64,000 nucleotides of DNA from Fuscovulum blasticum DSM 2131. Lineage in GTDB: Bacteria > Pseudomonadota > Alphaproteobacteria > Rhodobacterales > Rhodobacteraceae. The stretch lies in NCBI RefSeq assembly GCF_003034965.1, contig NZ_PZKE01000007.1, forward strand, positions 62,001-126,000. Direction: 5' to 3'. Under the pieces are notes generated by a model. That model saw only the letters and a program-made list of their open reading frames with translations, ran no database searches and was not told the DNA's origin. Position numbers and translations under genes: made by a program. Positions 1 to 8,729 of this stretch are shown in pieces (the first letter of the stretch is position 1; each line of letters begins with the position of its first letter).

Positions 1-308
1 TGCGACAGCACCTGGTCGATGACCACGCGCAGGCCCAGGCCATGCGCGCGGGCGACCAGCGCGTCGAAATCGGCCAGGGTGCCGAACACCGGATCGACAT
101 CGGTATAGTCGGACACGTCATAGCCCATGTCCTTCATCGGGCTGCGGAAGAACGGCGATAGCCAGACCGCGTCGACCCCAAGGTCGGCCAGATAGGGCAG
201 GCGGGCGGTGATCCCCTTCAGGTCGCCAACCCCGTCTCCATCGGAATCCTGGAATGACCGGGGATAGACCTGATAGGTCACCGCGCCTTTCCACCAGTCG
301 TTACCCAT
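1..308 (-). CDS. GH13 family alpha-glucosidase (N-terminal part, runs off window)
   Basis: Only the first ~102 residues are present; the gene continues beyond base 1. It starts [20 protein letters not shown], the usual opening of family 13 glycoside hydrolases acting on alpha-1,4/1,6-glucosides. The segment [11 protein letters not shown] and, at the window edge, VIDQVLS match the conserved GH13 beta-strand regions; DQVLS rather than DxVxNH is typical of alpha-glucosidase/oligo-1,6-glucosidase types. The ATG at 308 follows a purine-rich GAGGGCGGGA stretch that can serve as ribosome site. It is divergent from the MFS gene at 536, with 227 bp between them for both promoters. The exact substrate cannot be told from this fragment. 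Confidence 0.85.
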   Translation of the reverse strand, partial: MGNDWWKGAVTYQVYPRSFQDSDGDGVGDLKGITARLPYLADLGVDAVWLSPFFRSPMKDMGYDVSDYTDVDPVFGTLADFDALVARAHGLGLRVVIDQVLS

Positions 309-535
309 TCCCGCCCTCACATGAATTCAACTTGCTCCGGTTCCGGCCCTTGCGCCGCGAAGACGGCAGGGACCAGCCCGGTTGCGCGGCCGATCATCCC
401 GGCCGGATTCACCGGGCGCAAGCCCCTATCGCCGCTGGCCCCTGCCGCCGCGATTGTGTGCATCACAAAACGGCATTTGACCTATGTCGCGGGGCATCGC
501 AATTTGGCCGCCTTGCGTAAAACCCGGAGTCCCTG

Positions 536-1774
536 ATGCAGGCCAAGGCCCCTCTGATTACGCCCGTGCTGATTGCCGGGTCGATCATCCTGATGCTGGG
601 CTTTGCCATCCGCGCCTCGTTCGGGGTGTTCCAGATTCCGGTGGCGCAGGAATTTGGCTGGGCCCGGTCGGAATTCAGCCTGGCCATCGCGATCCAGAAC
701 CTGGCCTGGGGCATCGGCCAGCCGCTGTTCGGGATGCTGGCCGAGAAGTTCGGCGACCGGAAGGCGATTGTCGCAGGCGCGCTGATGTATGCGGCGGGGC
801 TGGTGCTTTCGGCCTTTGCGGTGACGCCGGGGCAGCATCAACTGCTTGCGATCCTGGTCGGCTTCGGCATCGCGGGCACCGGCTTTGGCGTGATCCTGGC
901 CATCGTGGGCCGGGCCGCCGCGCCCGAACACCGCAGCATGGCGCTTGGTATCGGCACGGCGGCCGGGTCGGCCGGGCAGGTGTTCGGCGCCCCCGCGGCC
1001 GAATTCCTGATGCAGTTCATGCCCTGGCAATCGGTGTTCATCGTCTTTGCCGGGGTGATCCTCGCCTCGCTGTTCGCGCTGCCCTTCATCCGCTCGCCCC
1101 GCGTGGCAACCCGGGCCGAGCTTGAGGAAACGCTGGGTCAGGTGCTGGTGCGGGCGTTCCGCGATCCGTCCTATACGCTGATCTTCCTGGGCTTCTTTTC
1201 CTGCGGCTATCAACTGGCCTTCATCACCGCCCATTTCCCGGCCTTCGTGACCGAACTGTGCGGACCGATCGACCCCGGCGGAATGCTGTCGATGATCGGC
1301 ATCACCACCACATCCGCGCTTGGGGCGCTGTCGATTGCAACCATCGGGCTGTTCAACATCGTGGGCACCGTCACGGCGGGCTGGTTGGGCAAGCGATACA
1401 CCAAGAAATACCTGCTGGCCGGCATCTATACCGCCCGCACCATTGCCGCGGCGGCCTTCATCCTGCTGCCGATCACGCCGACCTCGGTTCTGGTGTTCTC
1501 GGCGGTGATGGGGGCGCTGTGGCTGGCCACGGTGCCGCTGACCTCGGGCCTTGTCGCGCATATCTACGGGCTGCGCTACATGGGCACGCTTTATGGCTTT
1601 GTCTTCCTTTCGCACCAGATCGGCGGTTTCCTGGGCGTCTGGCTGGGCGGCAAGATGTATGACCTGAACGGCGATTACACCCTGGTCTGGTGGATCGGTG
1701 TCGGCGTCGGGGCCTTCTCGGCGCTGGTGCACCTGCCCGTGCGCGAACGCCCGATGCAGGTGCAGCCGGCCTGA
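536..1774 (+). CDS. MFS transporter
   Basis: A 412-residue inner-membrane protein with about twelve hydrophobic segments, the normal size for the major facilitator superfamily. The loop between helices 2 and 3 carries GMLAEKFGDRKAIVAG, a good match to MFS motif A (G-x-L-a-D-r-x-G-r-k-x-x-x). The N-terminal half resembles oxalate/formate-antiporter-like and monocarboxylate-type MFS members (family-level inference). Substrate is unknown. It is convergent with the DUF4424 gene, with only 4 bp between the stops, and divergent from the GH13 gene. Confidence 0.85.
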   Translation: MQAKAPLITPVLIAGSIILMLGFAIRASFGVFQIPVAQEFGWARSEFSLAIAIQNLAWGIGQPLFGMLAEKFGDRKAIVAGALMYAAGLVLSAFAVTPGQHQLLAILVGFGIAGTGFGVILAIVGRAAAPEHRSMALGIGTAAGSAGQVFGAPAAEFLMQFMPWQSVFIVFAGVILASLFALPFIRSPRVATRAELEETLGQVLVRAFRDPSYTLIFLGFFSCGYQLAFITAHFPAFVTELCGPIDPGGMLSMIGITTTSALGALSIATIGLFNIVGTVTAGWLGKRYTKKYLLAGIYTARTIAAAAFILLPITPTSVLVFSAVMGALWLATVPLTSGLVAHIYGLRYMGTLYGFVFLSHQIGGFLGVWLGGKMYDLNGDYTLVWWIGVGVGAFSALVHLPVRERPMQVQPA

Positions 1775-1778
1775 GCCG

Positions 1779-2828
1779 TCAGTCCGTCATCGGCATGACC
1801 AGCAGAACCGCCAGATCCTTGTCCGGGGTGTAATTGGTCTTTTCGATGACAAAGGTCGTCGGGCCGGTCTTCTTCACCCCGTCGGCACAAAGCGAGATGA
1901 CGTTCCGCGAGTCGCCCTTGTCCAGCGTCAGGCGGAACTTGCCGACCGGGCCGGCCCAACTGTTGGCGGTGCGCAGCACATAGTCGATGTTGAAAGCCGT
2001 GCCATAGGCGGCGGTCTCGCCCGTCTCATCTGTGCGAGACAGGGCTTTCATCAGGGCCTTCGAGGTGCCCGCGTCGATGCAATACTGATTGACCAGATAG
2101 GTCTGATAGTCTTCGGGCGGCTCGCTCCAGTAGAATATGCCGCCCGCCGGCCGGTTCACATACTCATGGTGAACCTTGACCTCGGCCCCGGCGGGGAAGG
2201 TCTGGGTCCAGTGATAGCGGGTGACGATGGACCAACTGGCTGTGGCATCCTCGGGGATGTTCTGCGCCGGATCGCCTTCGTAGAAATCGGCCAGACCGGC
2301 GGCCTTGGCTTCGGCCTGTTTCTCGGGCGGCAGGGCCAGAAGGGCGGTGCGCAACGACCCGGCATCCAGCGTGATCGGCAGGCCCAGCCGTTCCAGATCG
2401 GCCGTCACATCGCGGCCGGGGCTGTCATACTGTTCGCTGACGGGGCGGGTCTCGTCATAGGGCGGCTCGATCACGGCGATGCGGTCGATGGTCACCTGAA
2501 CCGGCTTGCCGTCCACCAGGGCGCGGAAATCCACCAGATCGGGCTTGGTCAGGTCTTCGGGCAGGTTCATCATCGATTCCCACGACGCCCAGACCGAAAC
2601 CGGCGGCAGGGGAAAGATCACCTCGCCGGTGACATCGGTGGCGGTGGTGTTCTTGAACACATAATCGACGGAAACCTTGTCGACGCTGATGAACAGGTCT
2701 TCCTGCAGCATGGCCACCGCATCGGTCTGGCTGAAGGTCAGCCCGGTCGATGACAGCCCGCCGAACCCGTCATTGGCGGCAGCCGGCAGGGCGGTGGAGA
2801 CAAGCAGGGCGGCAAGCAAGGGGCGCAT
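1779..2828 (-). CDS. DUF4424 family secreted protein
   Basis: A 349-residue protein with a clear Sec signal peptide (MRPLLAALLVSTALPAAA, cleavage near residue 18) and no later membrane segment, so probably periplasmic. The mature start NDGFGGLSSTGLTFSQTDAV and the following beta-rich sequence (VDYVFKNTTATDVTGEVIFPLPP) match the DUF4424 family, whose function is unknown. ATG at 2828 follows GGAGGTTTTC, a strong ribosome site. It is divergent from the MFS gene starting at 2960 and convergent with the one ending at 1774. Confidence 0.8.
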   Translation of the reverse strand: MRPLLAALLVSTALPAAANDGFGGLSSTGLTFSQTDAVAMLQEDLFISVDKVSVDYVFKNTTATDVTGEVIFPLPPVSVWASWESMMNLPEDLTKPDLVDFRALVDGKPVQVTIDRIAVIEPPYDETRPVSEQYDSPGRDVTADLERLGLPITLDAGSLRTALLALPPEKQAEAKAAGLADFYEGDPAQNIPEDATASWSIVTRYHWTQTFPAGAEVKVHHEYVNRPAGGIFYWSEPPEDYQTYLVNQYCIDAGTSKALMKALSRTDETGETAAYGTAFNIDYVLRTANSWAGPVGKFRLTLDKGDSRNVISLCADGVKKTGPTTFVIEKTNYTPDKDLAVLLVMPMTD

Positions 2829-2959
2829 GAAAACCTCCGGTTCCGAATGAAGGTATCAGACGCCTGTGCCGGGTTTTGCGCAAGGCGGGTTTTTCTTCCC
2901 CGCCACCTTGCGGGCGCTGTGCGGGCTTGCGACAAACCCTTGTCACAAGGGAGGATTTC

Positions 2960-4138
2960 ATGCGCCTTGGCATCGCCAGTCTGGTCGCCGGCTATGTGCT
3001 GTCGCAGTTCTACCGCGCTTTCCTTGCGGTGCTTGCCCCGGTGCTTGAAGCCGAACTTGGTGCCACCAAGGCCGATCTGGCCTCGGCCTCGGGCTATTGG
3101 TTCCTGGCCTTCGGGGCGATGCAGATTCCCGTCGGCATCGCGCTGGACCGGATCGGTCCGCGCCGGACCGCCGCCTTCTGCCTGCTGATCGGCGCGGGTG
3201 GCGCGGCGCTGTTTGCCATGGCGGGCTCGCCCTTCGTGATCAAGGTGGCGATGGCGCTGATCGGGGTGGGCTGCTCGCCCGTGCTGATGGCCAGCTACTA
3301 CATCTTCGCCCGGCAATTCTCGCCCGCGGTCTTCGGCACGCTGGCCGGCATGGTGATCGGCATCGGCAGTCTGGGCAACATCGCCGCCTCGCTGCCGCTG
3401 ACCGCTGCGGCCGAAGCCTTCGGCTGGCGGGAAACCGTCTGGGCGCTGGCGGGCATCACCGCGCTGATTGCGGCGGCGGTGGCGGTTCTGGTGCGCGACC
3501 CGGTTCGCGTGGCCACGCCCGAGGGGCCGAAGGATTCGGTTCTGACGCTGCTGAAGATGCCGGCGATCTGGCCGATCCTGGCGATGATGCTGGTCTGCTA
3601 TGCCCCGCCGGGCGGGTTGCGCGGGCTGTGGCTGGGGCCCTACTTCACCGATGTCTGGGGCTATTCCCGGCCCGAAGTCGGCATGGCGGGCCTGTGGATG
3701 GGGATTGCCATGGTCATCGGCAGTTTTGCCATCGGCCCGATGGACCGCTGGCTGGGCACCCGCAAATGGGTGATCTTCGGCGGCAATGCGGCCATGCTGT
3801 GCTTCATCACCGCGCTTTGGCTGGCGCCGCAGCAATCGGCGCTGTTCTCGACGCTGATGTTCGTGGGCGTGGGGCTGTTCGGATCAACCTTCCCCATCGT
3901 CATTGCCCATGCGCGGGCCTTCTTCCCGCCGCATCTGGTGGGGCGCGGGGTGACGCTGGTCAACCTGTTCGGCATCGCCTCGGTCGGCATCGCGCAGCAT
4001 GTCACCGGCTATCTGTTCGCCGCAACGCCCGCCCAGCCGGCCCCTGCGGCGCCCTTTGCCGCGGTGTTCGCCTTCTTCGCGATCACCACCGCGGTCGGGC
4101 TGGCCATCTATCTTTTGTCACAGGATCGCACCGACTGA
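2960..4138 (+). CDS. MFS transporter
   Basis: A 392-residue protein with twelve predicted membrane segments. I chose the ATG at 2960 because GGGAGGA lies 6 nt upstream and the first helix starts right after (MRLGIASLVAGYVLSQFYRA); an upstream in-frame ATG would add a stretch that is not membrane-like and has no ribosome site. GIALDRIGPRRTAAFCLLIG is MFS motif A between helices 2 and 3. Substrate unknown. It stands alone, divergent from the DUF4424 gene, and ends 92 bp before asd. Confidence 0.85.
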   Translation: MRLGIASLVAGYVLSQFYRAFLAVLAPVLEAELGATKADLASASGYWFLAFGAMQIPVGIALDRIGPRRTAAFCLLIGAGGAALFAMAGSPFVIKVAMALIGVGCSPVLMASYYIFARQFSPAVFGTLAGMVIGIGSLGNIAASLPLTAAAEAFGWRETVWALAGITALIAAAVAVLVRDPVRVATPEGPKDSVLTLLKMPAIWPILAMMLVCYAPPGGLRGLWLGPYFTDVWGYSRPEVGMAGLWMGIAMVIGSFAIGPMDRWLGTRKWVIFGGNAAMLCFITALWLAPQQSALFSTLMFVGVGLFGSTFPIVIAHARAFFPPHLVGRGVTLVNLFGIASVGIAQHVTGYLFAATPAQPAPAAPFAAVFAFFAITTAVGLAIYLLSQDRTD

Positions 4139-4192
4139 GGGCGCGGCCCGATTCCGCCCTTTCCCCGCGCCCCCTATTACGCTAACAGCCGC

Positions 4193-4213
4193 CCGTTCCC
4201 GCCTTGGGAACGG
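4193..4213 (+). promoter_or_regulatory. Hairpin in asd leader
   Basis: CCGTTCCC, five bases, GGGAACGG forms a perfect 8-bp stem 17 bp upstream of the asd start. There is no T-run after it, so it is not a clear terminator. It could mark the end of the MFS transcript or act in the asd leader. Role is inferred only. Confidence 0.35.
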
Positions 4214-4230
4214 TGAATGGAGATACCCCG

Positions 4231-5253
4231 ATGGGCTATAAGGTCGTCGTCGCGGGTGCCACGGGCAACGTGGGCCGCGAAATGCTGAACATCCTCGCCG
4301 AGCGCGAGTTCCCGGTGGACGAGATTGCCGCGCTGGCGTCGCGCAAATCTCTGGGCACTGAAGTCAGCTTTGGCGACAAGACTATCAAGACCAAGGACCT
4401 GGCCACCTTCGATTTCACCGGCTGGGACATCGCGCTGTTCGCGGTGGGGTCGGGGCCGACCAAGGAATACGCGCCCAAGGCCGCAGCGGCCGGCTGCATC
4501 GTGATCGACAACTCGTCGCTCTACCGCTACGACCCGGAAATCCCGCTGATCGTGCCGGAAGTGAACGCCGATGCGATCCACATGTACAAGAACAAGAACA
4601 TCATCGCGAACCCCAACTGCAGCACCGCGCAGATGGTGGTGGCGCTGAAGCCGCTGCATGACCGGGCAAAGATCAAGCGCGTTGTCGTTTCAACCTACCA
4701 GTCGGTGTCGGGCGCCGGCAAGGAAGGCATGGACGAGCTTTGGGATCAGACCAAGGCGGTCTACAACCCCGTGCAGGAAGTGCCGCCGAAGAAGTTCTCC
4801 AAGCAGATCGCCTTCAACGTGATTCCGCATATCGACGTGTTCCTGGACTCGGGCGAGACCAAGGAAGAATGGAAGATGGTGGCCGAGACGAAGAAGATTC
4901 TCGACCCCGCGATCAAGGTGACCGCCACTTGCGTGCGGGTGCCGGTGTTCGTTGGCCATTCCGAGGCGATCAACATCGAGTTCGAGGAGCCGCTGGACTG
5001 GCAGGAAGCGCAGGACATCCTGCGCGAAGCGCCGGGCGTGATGCTTGTCGACAAGCGTGAGGCCGGTGGCTACATCACCCCCATCGAATGTGTGGGCGAA
5101 TTCGCCACCTACATCAGCCGTGTCCGCCAGGATTCGACCGTCGAGAACGGGCTGAACCTGTGGTGCGTGTCCGACAACCTGCGCAAGGGCGCGGCGCTGA
5201 ACGCGGTGCAGATCGCGGAAGTGCTGGGTCAGCGGGTGCTGAAAAAGGGCTAA
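4231..5253 (+). CDS. asd: Aspartate-semialdehyde dehydrogenase
   Basis: A 340-residue enzyme of the lysine/threonine/methionine and diaminopimelate pathway; it reduces aspartyl phosphate to aspartate semialdehyde with NADPH. The N-terminal Rossmann motif is GATGNVGREM and the catalytic cysteine lies in NPNCSTAQM (about residue 131). The length fits the family. The start is set at ATG 4231 because GGAG lies just upstream and GYKVVVAGATGNVG is the normal beginning; an ATG nine codons earlier is unlikely. A strong terminator follows at 5276. dapB, a later enzyme of the same pathway, is at the far end of the window but unlinked. Confidence 0.97.
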   Translation: MGYKVVVAGATGNVGREMLNILAEREFPVDEIAALASRKSLGTEVSFGDKTIKTKDLATFDFTGWDIALFAVGSGPTKEYAPKAAAAGCIVIDNSSLYRYDPEIPLIVPEVNADAIHMYKNKNIIANPNCSTAQMVVALKPLHDRAKIKRVVVSTYQSVSGAGKEGMDELWDQTKAVYNPVQEVPPKKFSKQIAFNVIPHIDVFLDSGETKEEWKMVAETKKILDPAIKVTATCVRVPVFVGHSEAINIEFEEPLDWQEAQDILREAPGVMLVDKREAGGYITPIECVGEFATYISRVRQDSTVENGLNLWCVSDNLRKGAALNAVQIAEVLGQRVLKKG

Positions 5254-5275
5254 GGGGTCTTCAACCCTGTTCGGG

Positions 5276-5313
5276 AAGGGTCTTGGTCATGGCTGTGACC
5301 AAGACCCTTTTCA
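5276..5313 (+). terminator. Rho-independent terminator after asd
   Basis: AAGGGTCTTGGTCA, a 6-nt loop, TGACCAAGACCCTT and then TTCATT. The 14-bp perfect stem begins 22 bp after the asd stop codon and ends about 100 bp before the aldo/keto reductase start. Confidence 0.85.
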
Positions 5314-5413
5314 TTGCGACGCGGCGATCTCGCGCATTTGAAACTGCGGCGATTTCGCCTTGCACCTTTCCCGCTGGCAGAGTTTTCTCGCGCCCGAACG
5401 AAAGGACCTTCTC

Positions 5414-6238
5414 ATGGCAACCCGTCTCCGCCTCAACGATGGCAATACGATCCCGCAAATCGGCCTTGGCCTCTGGCAGGTGCCTGCCGACATCACGGCG
5501 CAAACCGTGGCCACCGGCCTGCGCCTTGGCTACCGGCTGATTGACGGCGCGGCGATCTATGGCAATGAGGTGGGGCAGGGCGAAGGCTTCCGCCAATCGG
5601 GCCTGCCGCGCGATCAGGTGTTCATCACCACCAAGATCTGGAACGCCGATCAGGGCCACGACAACACGCTGCGCGCGATGGAGGCAAGCCTAGCCCGCCT
5701 GGGGCTGGATCAGGTGGACCTGTGCCTGATCCACTGGCCCTGCCCGGCGCGCGATCTGTATGTCGATACCTGGCGCGCGCTGATCCGCCTGCGTGAAGAA
5801 GGTCACTGCCGGTCGATTGGCGTGTCGAACTTCAACGCGGCGCATCTGGAACGGGTGATCGGTGAAACCGGCGTGGTGCCGGTGCTGAACCAGATCGAGG
5901 TGAACCCCCGCCTGCAACAGAGCGAACTGCGCGCCCTGCATGACCAGCTTGGCATCGTCACCCAAAGCTGGACACCGCTGGGGCAGGGCAAGAGCTTCGA
6001 TGCCCCTGCCGTTGTGGCGGCGGCGCAACGGGCCGGCAAGACGCCCGCGCAGGTGATCCTGCGCTGGCATGTGCAGATCGGCGTCTCGGTCATTCCACGG
6101 TCCACCCGAGAGGCCGGGCAGATCGAGAATCTAGACATCTTCGACTTCGAACTGACGCCCGAAGAAATGGCCGCCCTTGCCACGCTGGACGAAGGGGTGC
6201 GCTGCGGCCCCGATCCGGCCACGTTCGAGATGGTCTGA
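5414..6238 (+). CDS. Aldo/keto reductase (2,5-diketogluconate reductase-like)
   Basis: A 274-residue soluble NADPH-dependent oxidoreductase of the AKR superfamily, TIM-barrel fold. The catalytic tetrad is visible: Asp in LIDGAAIYGNE, Tyr in the same motif, Lys in VFITTKIWN and His in CLIHWPCP. GVSNFNAAHLERVI and VIPRSTREAGQIENLDIFDF are the later family signatures, the last binding the NADPH phosphate. Start ATG 5414 follows AAAGGACC. The closest named relatives are the 2,5-diketo-D-gluconate reductases, but substrates in this family cannot be read from sequence. A terminator lies at 6254. Confidence 0.9.
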   Translation: MATRLRLNDGNTIPQIGLGLWQVPADITAQTVATGLRLGYRLIDGAAIYGNEVGQGEGFRQSGLPRDQVFITTKIWNADQGHDNTLRAMEASLARLGLDQVDLCLIHWPCPARDLYVDTWRALIRLREEGHCRSIGVSNFNAAHLERVIGETGVVPVLNQIEVNPRLQQSELRALHDQLGIVTQSWTPLGQGKSFDAPAVVAAAQRAGKTPAQVILRWHVQIGVSVIPRSTREAGQIENLDIFDFELTPEEMAALATLDEGVRCGPDPATFEMV

Positions 6239-6253
6239 CCGGATAAGACGCAG

Positions 6254-6282
6254 CCCGGCCCGCGATCCTTGGGCCGGGTTTT
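6254..6282 (+). terminator. Rho-independent terminator after aldo/keto reductase
   Basis: CCCGGCCC, nine bases, GGGCCGGG then TTTT. It lies 16 bp after the stop codon. It also argues that the next gene starts at 6350, not upstream of this hairpin. Confidence 0.8.
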
Positions 6283-6349
6283 CCCGCCTTGCCGCGATGC
6301 GTGCGGCGGACTTAGGGTCCGCGCAGGACCCCAACCAAAGGCCATCGCC

Positions 6350-7984
6350 ATGCGCGCCCTTCTTGCCGTTCTTCTGGCCACCACCGCCCTGCCGGCGCTG
6401 GCCGATGTCATTCCCGCCACCAGCACCATCACTGCCGTCACCGTTTACCCCGACGGGGCGAAGATCACCCGCGAAGTGACCTTCACCGCCCCTTCGGCCG
6501 GGTCGCATGAGCTGCTGGTCACCGACATGCCCGCCTCAACCGAACCGGGGCTGATGCGGTTGCAAGGCGACGAAGGCACCACCTTCGGCGCATTTTCCCT
6601 GCGGGCTGACCGGCTGCCCCCGCGTGAAGACCCGCTGACACCCGACCAGCAGGCCGCCAAGGCCGAGGTCGAGCGTCTGGAAACCGCCGAGCGCACGGCA
6701 CTGGCGGGGGTTGAGGCGGTTCAGGCCCGGATCGACGCGGCCGATGCCCGCGCGGCCTTTCTGGCGTCCTTCAACGGCGGCCTGCCCGACAATGCCACGC
6801 CCGAGGGCGTGAAGGCGATGGCCGACATGATCGAGACCGAGACCCGCACCGCCCGCGAGGCTGCGGCTGCGGCGCGGCTGGATCTGTGGCCGGCCCAGAA
6901 GGCGCTGGAGACGGCGCAGGAAGACCTGGCCAAGGCGCAGGCCGCCCTTGACGCGCTGCCCGCCCGCGATGCCGATTATACCGCGCTGGCCGTGGCGGTG
7001 GATGCCGCCGCCGGCGAGTCGAAGCTGACCGTCACCCATTACATTTCCGGCGCAAGCTGGCGGCCGTTCTATGACCTGAACCTCACCCGCGAAGGCGGCA
7101 ACAAGCTGACCATCGAGCGCAGCGTTCTGGTCAGCCAGGCCACGGGCGAAGACTGGACCGGGGTCGATCTGACCCTGTCCACATCCCGCCCCGCCGATCA
7201 GGCGGCCCCCAGCACGCTTTGGCCCGAACAGCGCTGGATCGTGCCCGAGCAATCTGAAAGCGAACTGGCCAAGGGGGGCGCCCGGATGACGGCGGCGGAT
7301 GAGGCCGTAGCCGCAGCCCCGGTGGCCGAAGCGATGCCGGCCCCGGTGACCGCCGCCGCCGGGATGGAAGGCGATACGGTGGTCTATCACTACCCCCGCG
7401 CGGTCGATGTCGCCTCGGGTGTGGAAGACCTGCGCCTGTCGCTTGACCGGATCGAGGCTGCACCGACCGTGACAGCGGTTGCCGTGCCCCGCTGGGACAG
7501 CACTGCCTTTGTCGTGGCCGAGTTCGTCAACACATCGGCCGAGCCGCTGCTGGCCGGTGAGGCGCTGCTGTTCCGCGAAGGCGTGCTTGTCGGCGGCACG
7601 TCGCTGCAACCCGTCGCCCCCGGCGCCGAAGCCGAGATCGCCTTCGGGGCGCTGGAAACGGTTCAGGTCAGCCGTGACATGCCGGTGCGCGATTCGGGGC
7701 AGCGCGGCTTCATCTCGACCTCGAACGAGGCCAGCGAAGTGGCGGTGCTGAAGGTTGAAAACCTTGGGGACGAGTCCTGGCCGCTGCGGGTGATCGACCA
7801 GATCCCCTATTCGGAACAGGAAGACCTTGAAATTTCGGTCGATGCCAAGCCCGCGCCAACCAAGACCGATCTGGATGGCCAGCGCGGGATTCTGGCCTGG
7901 GAATTCGATCTTCCCGCCGGGGCCAAGCAGGAAATCAGCCTGGGCTACAACATGCGCTGGCCCGACGGGATGATCCTGCAATAA
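6350..7984 (+). CDS. DUF4139 (MuiA-like) secreted protein
   Basis: A 544-residue protein with a signal peptide (MRALLAVLLATTALPALA). The mature N-terminus (STITAVTVYPDGAKITREVTF) is the DUF4140 region; residues ~95-205 are Ala/Glu/Arg-rich and probably coiled coil; the rest, with ISGASWRPFYDLNL and EDWTGVDLTLSTSRP, is the DUF4139 domain of mucoidy-inhibitor-A-like proteins. Molecular function is not known. The chosen ATG is the one directly before the signal peptide; the earlier in-frame ATG lies inside the preceding terminator. It is convergent with mnmD, 9 bp apart. Confidence 0.85.
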   Translation: MRALLAVLLATTALPALADVIPATSTITAVTVYPDGAKITREVTFTAPSAGSHELLVTDMPASTEPGLMRLQGDEGTTFGAFSLRADRLPPREDPLTPDQQAAKAEVERLETAERTALAGVEAVQARIDAADARAAFLASFNGGLPDNATPEGVKAMADMIETETRTAREAAAAARLDLWPAQKALETAQEDLAKAQAALDALPARDADYTALAVAVDAAAGESKLTVTHYISGASWRPFYDLNLTREGGNKLTIERSVLVSQATGEDWTGVDLTLSTSRPADQAAPSTLWPEQRWIVPEQSESELAKGGARMTAADEAVAAAPVAEAMPAPVTAAAGMEGDTVVYHYPRAVDVASGVEDLRLSLDRIEAAPTVTAVAVPRWDSTAFVVAEFVNTSAEPLLAGEALLFREGVLVGGTSLQPVAPGAEAEIAFGALETVQVSRDMPVRDSGQRGFISTSNEASEVAVLKVENLGDESWPLRVIDQIPYSEQEDLEISVDAKPAPTKTDLDGQRGILAWEFDLPAGAKQEISLGYNMRWPDGMILQ

Positions 7985-7993
7985 CGGCGCGGC

Positions 7994-8686
7994 TCAGGCC
8001 GGTTCGGGGGCGCCGGCAAGGCGCCCCTTTGTCATGTGGCGCTTGCCGGCAAAACCGGGCGCACGTTCCACGGCAAAGCCGGCGGCGGCCAGCGCCCGGC
8101 GCACATGGCCTGCGGCGGTATAGGTGGCAAAGCTGCCGCCGGGTGCGGTGTGGCGGGCCACTTCGGCCATCAGATCCTCGCCCCACATCTGCGGGTTCTT
8201 CGCGGGGGAAAACCCGTCCAGAAACCACGCATCGGCCCGGTCTTCCCAGCGGGGCAGGGTGTCGCGCGCATCGCCCAGCAGGATGCGCACCGCGATGCCG
8301 GGAAGGGTGAACTCGGTCTTTCCGGCGCGGCGGGCGTCGATCAGCGGCGCGGCAATCGCCGCCGCTTCGGGAAAGGCCGCCAGCGCGCGGGCCATGTCTT
8401 CGGCCGCCATCGGAAACGCCTCGAAGGTAGTAAAGCGCAGTTGGCCCGGCCGCCCGGTTTGCGCCCAGGCCAAGGCCAGCGTCAGCAGATTCAGCCCGGT
8501 GCCGAAGCCCAGTTCGGCCACATGGAACCCGTCGCACAGCCTGTCAGGCAGGCCATTGCCCGACAGGAACACATGTCGCGTTTCCTGAAACCCGCCGGCA
8601 AGCGAGAAGTAGGGGTCGTCGAAGGCGCGTGCGACGGGAATCACCCCGTCCTTCCAGTCCAGTTCCGGTTGCGGTTCGTTGGGCAT
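7994..8686 (-). CDS. mnmD: tRNA 5-methylaminomethyl-2-thiouridine methyltransferase
   Basis: A 230-residue protein equal to the N-terminal methyltransferase half of the bifunctional MnmC. It makes the last step of mnm5s2U at the wobble position of certain tRNAs, using S-adenosylmethionine. VAELGFGTGLNLLTL is the SAM-binding loop and DAWFLDGFSPAKNPQMW is the diagnostic MnmC methyltransferase motif. The ATG at 8686 is chosen because MPNEPQPELDWKDG is a typical MnmC start; further upstream the sequence is Arg/Pro-rich and overlaps the divergent gene. The FAD-dependent half of MnmC seems to be the gene starting 43 bp away on the other strand. Confidence 0.9.
   Translation of the reverse strand: MPNEPQPELDWKDGVIPVARAFDDPYFSLAGGFQETRHVFLSGNGLPDRLCDGFHVAELGFGTGLNLLTLALAWAQTGRPGQLRFTTFEAFPMAAEDMARALAAFPEAAAIAAPLIDARRAGKTEFTLPGIAVRILLGDARDTLPRWEDRADAWFLDGFSPAKNPQMWGEDLMAEVARHTAPGGSFATYTAAGHVRRALAAAGFAVERAPGFAGKRHMTKGRLAGAPEPA
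8007..8030 (+). terminator. Terminator-like hairpin for the DUF4139 gene
   Basis: GGGGCGCC, five bases, GGCGCCCC then TTT. It lies 22 bp after the DUF4139 stop, inside the 3' end of the convergent mnmD gene. The T-run is short. Confidence 0.55.
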
Positions 8687-8729
8687 GGGCCTAGTCCTTC
8701 GGCGCCTTGGATGCGGCAGGAGACGGGCA

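Noticed and set aside
482..1732. Long minus-strand frame opposite the first MFS gene
   Set aside because: Arg/His/Gln-rich shadow frame without ribosome site; the plus strand codes a normal 12-helix transporter.
5261..5659. Minus-strand frame over the asd terminator and aldo/keto reductase start
   Set aside because: It spans a perfect terminator hairpin and mirrors the reductase codons.
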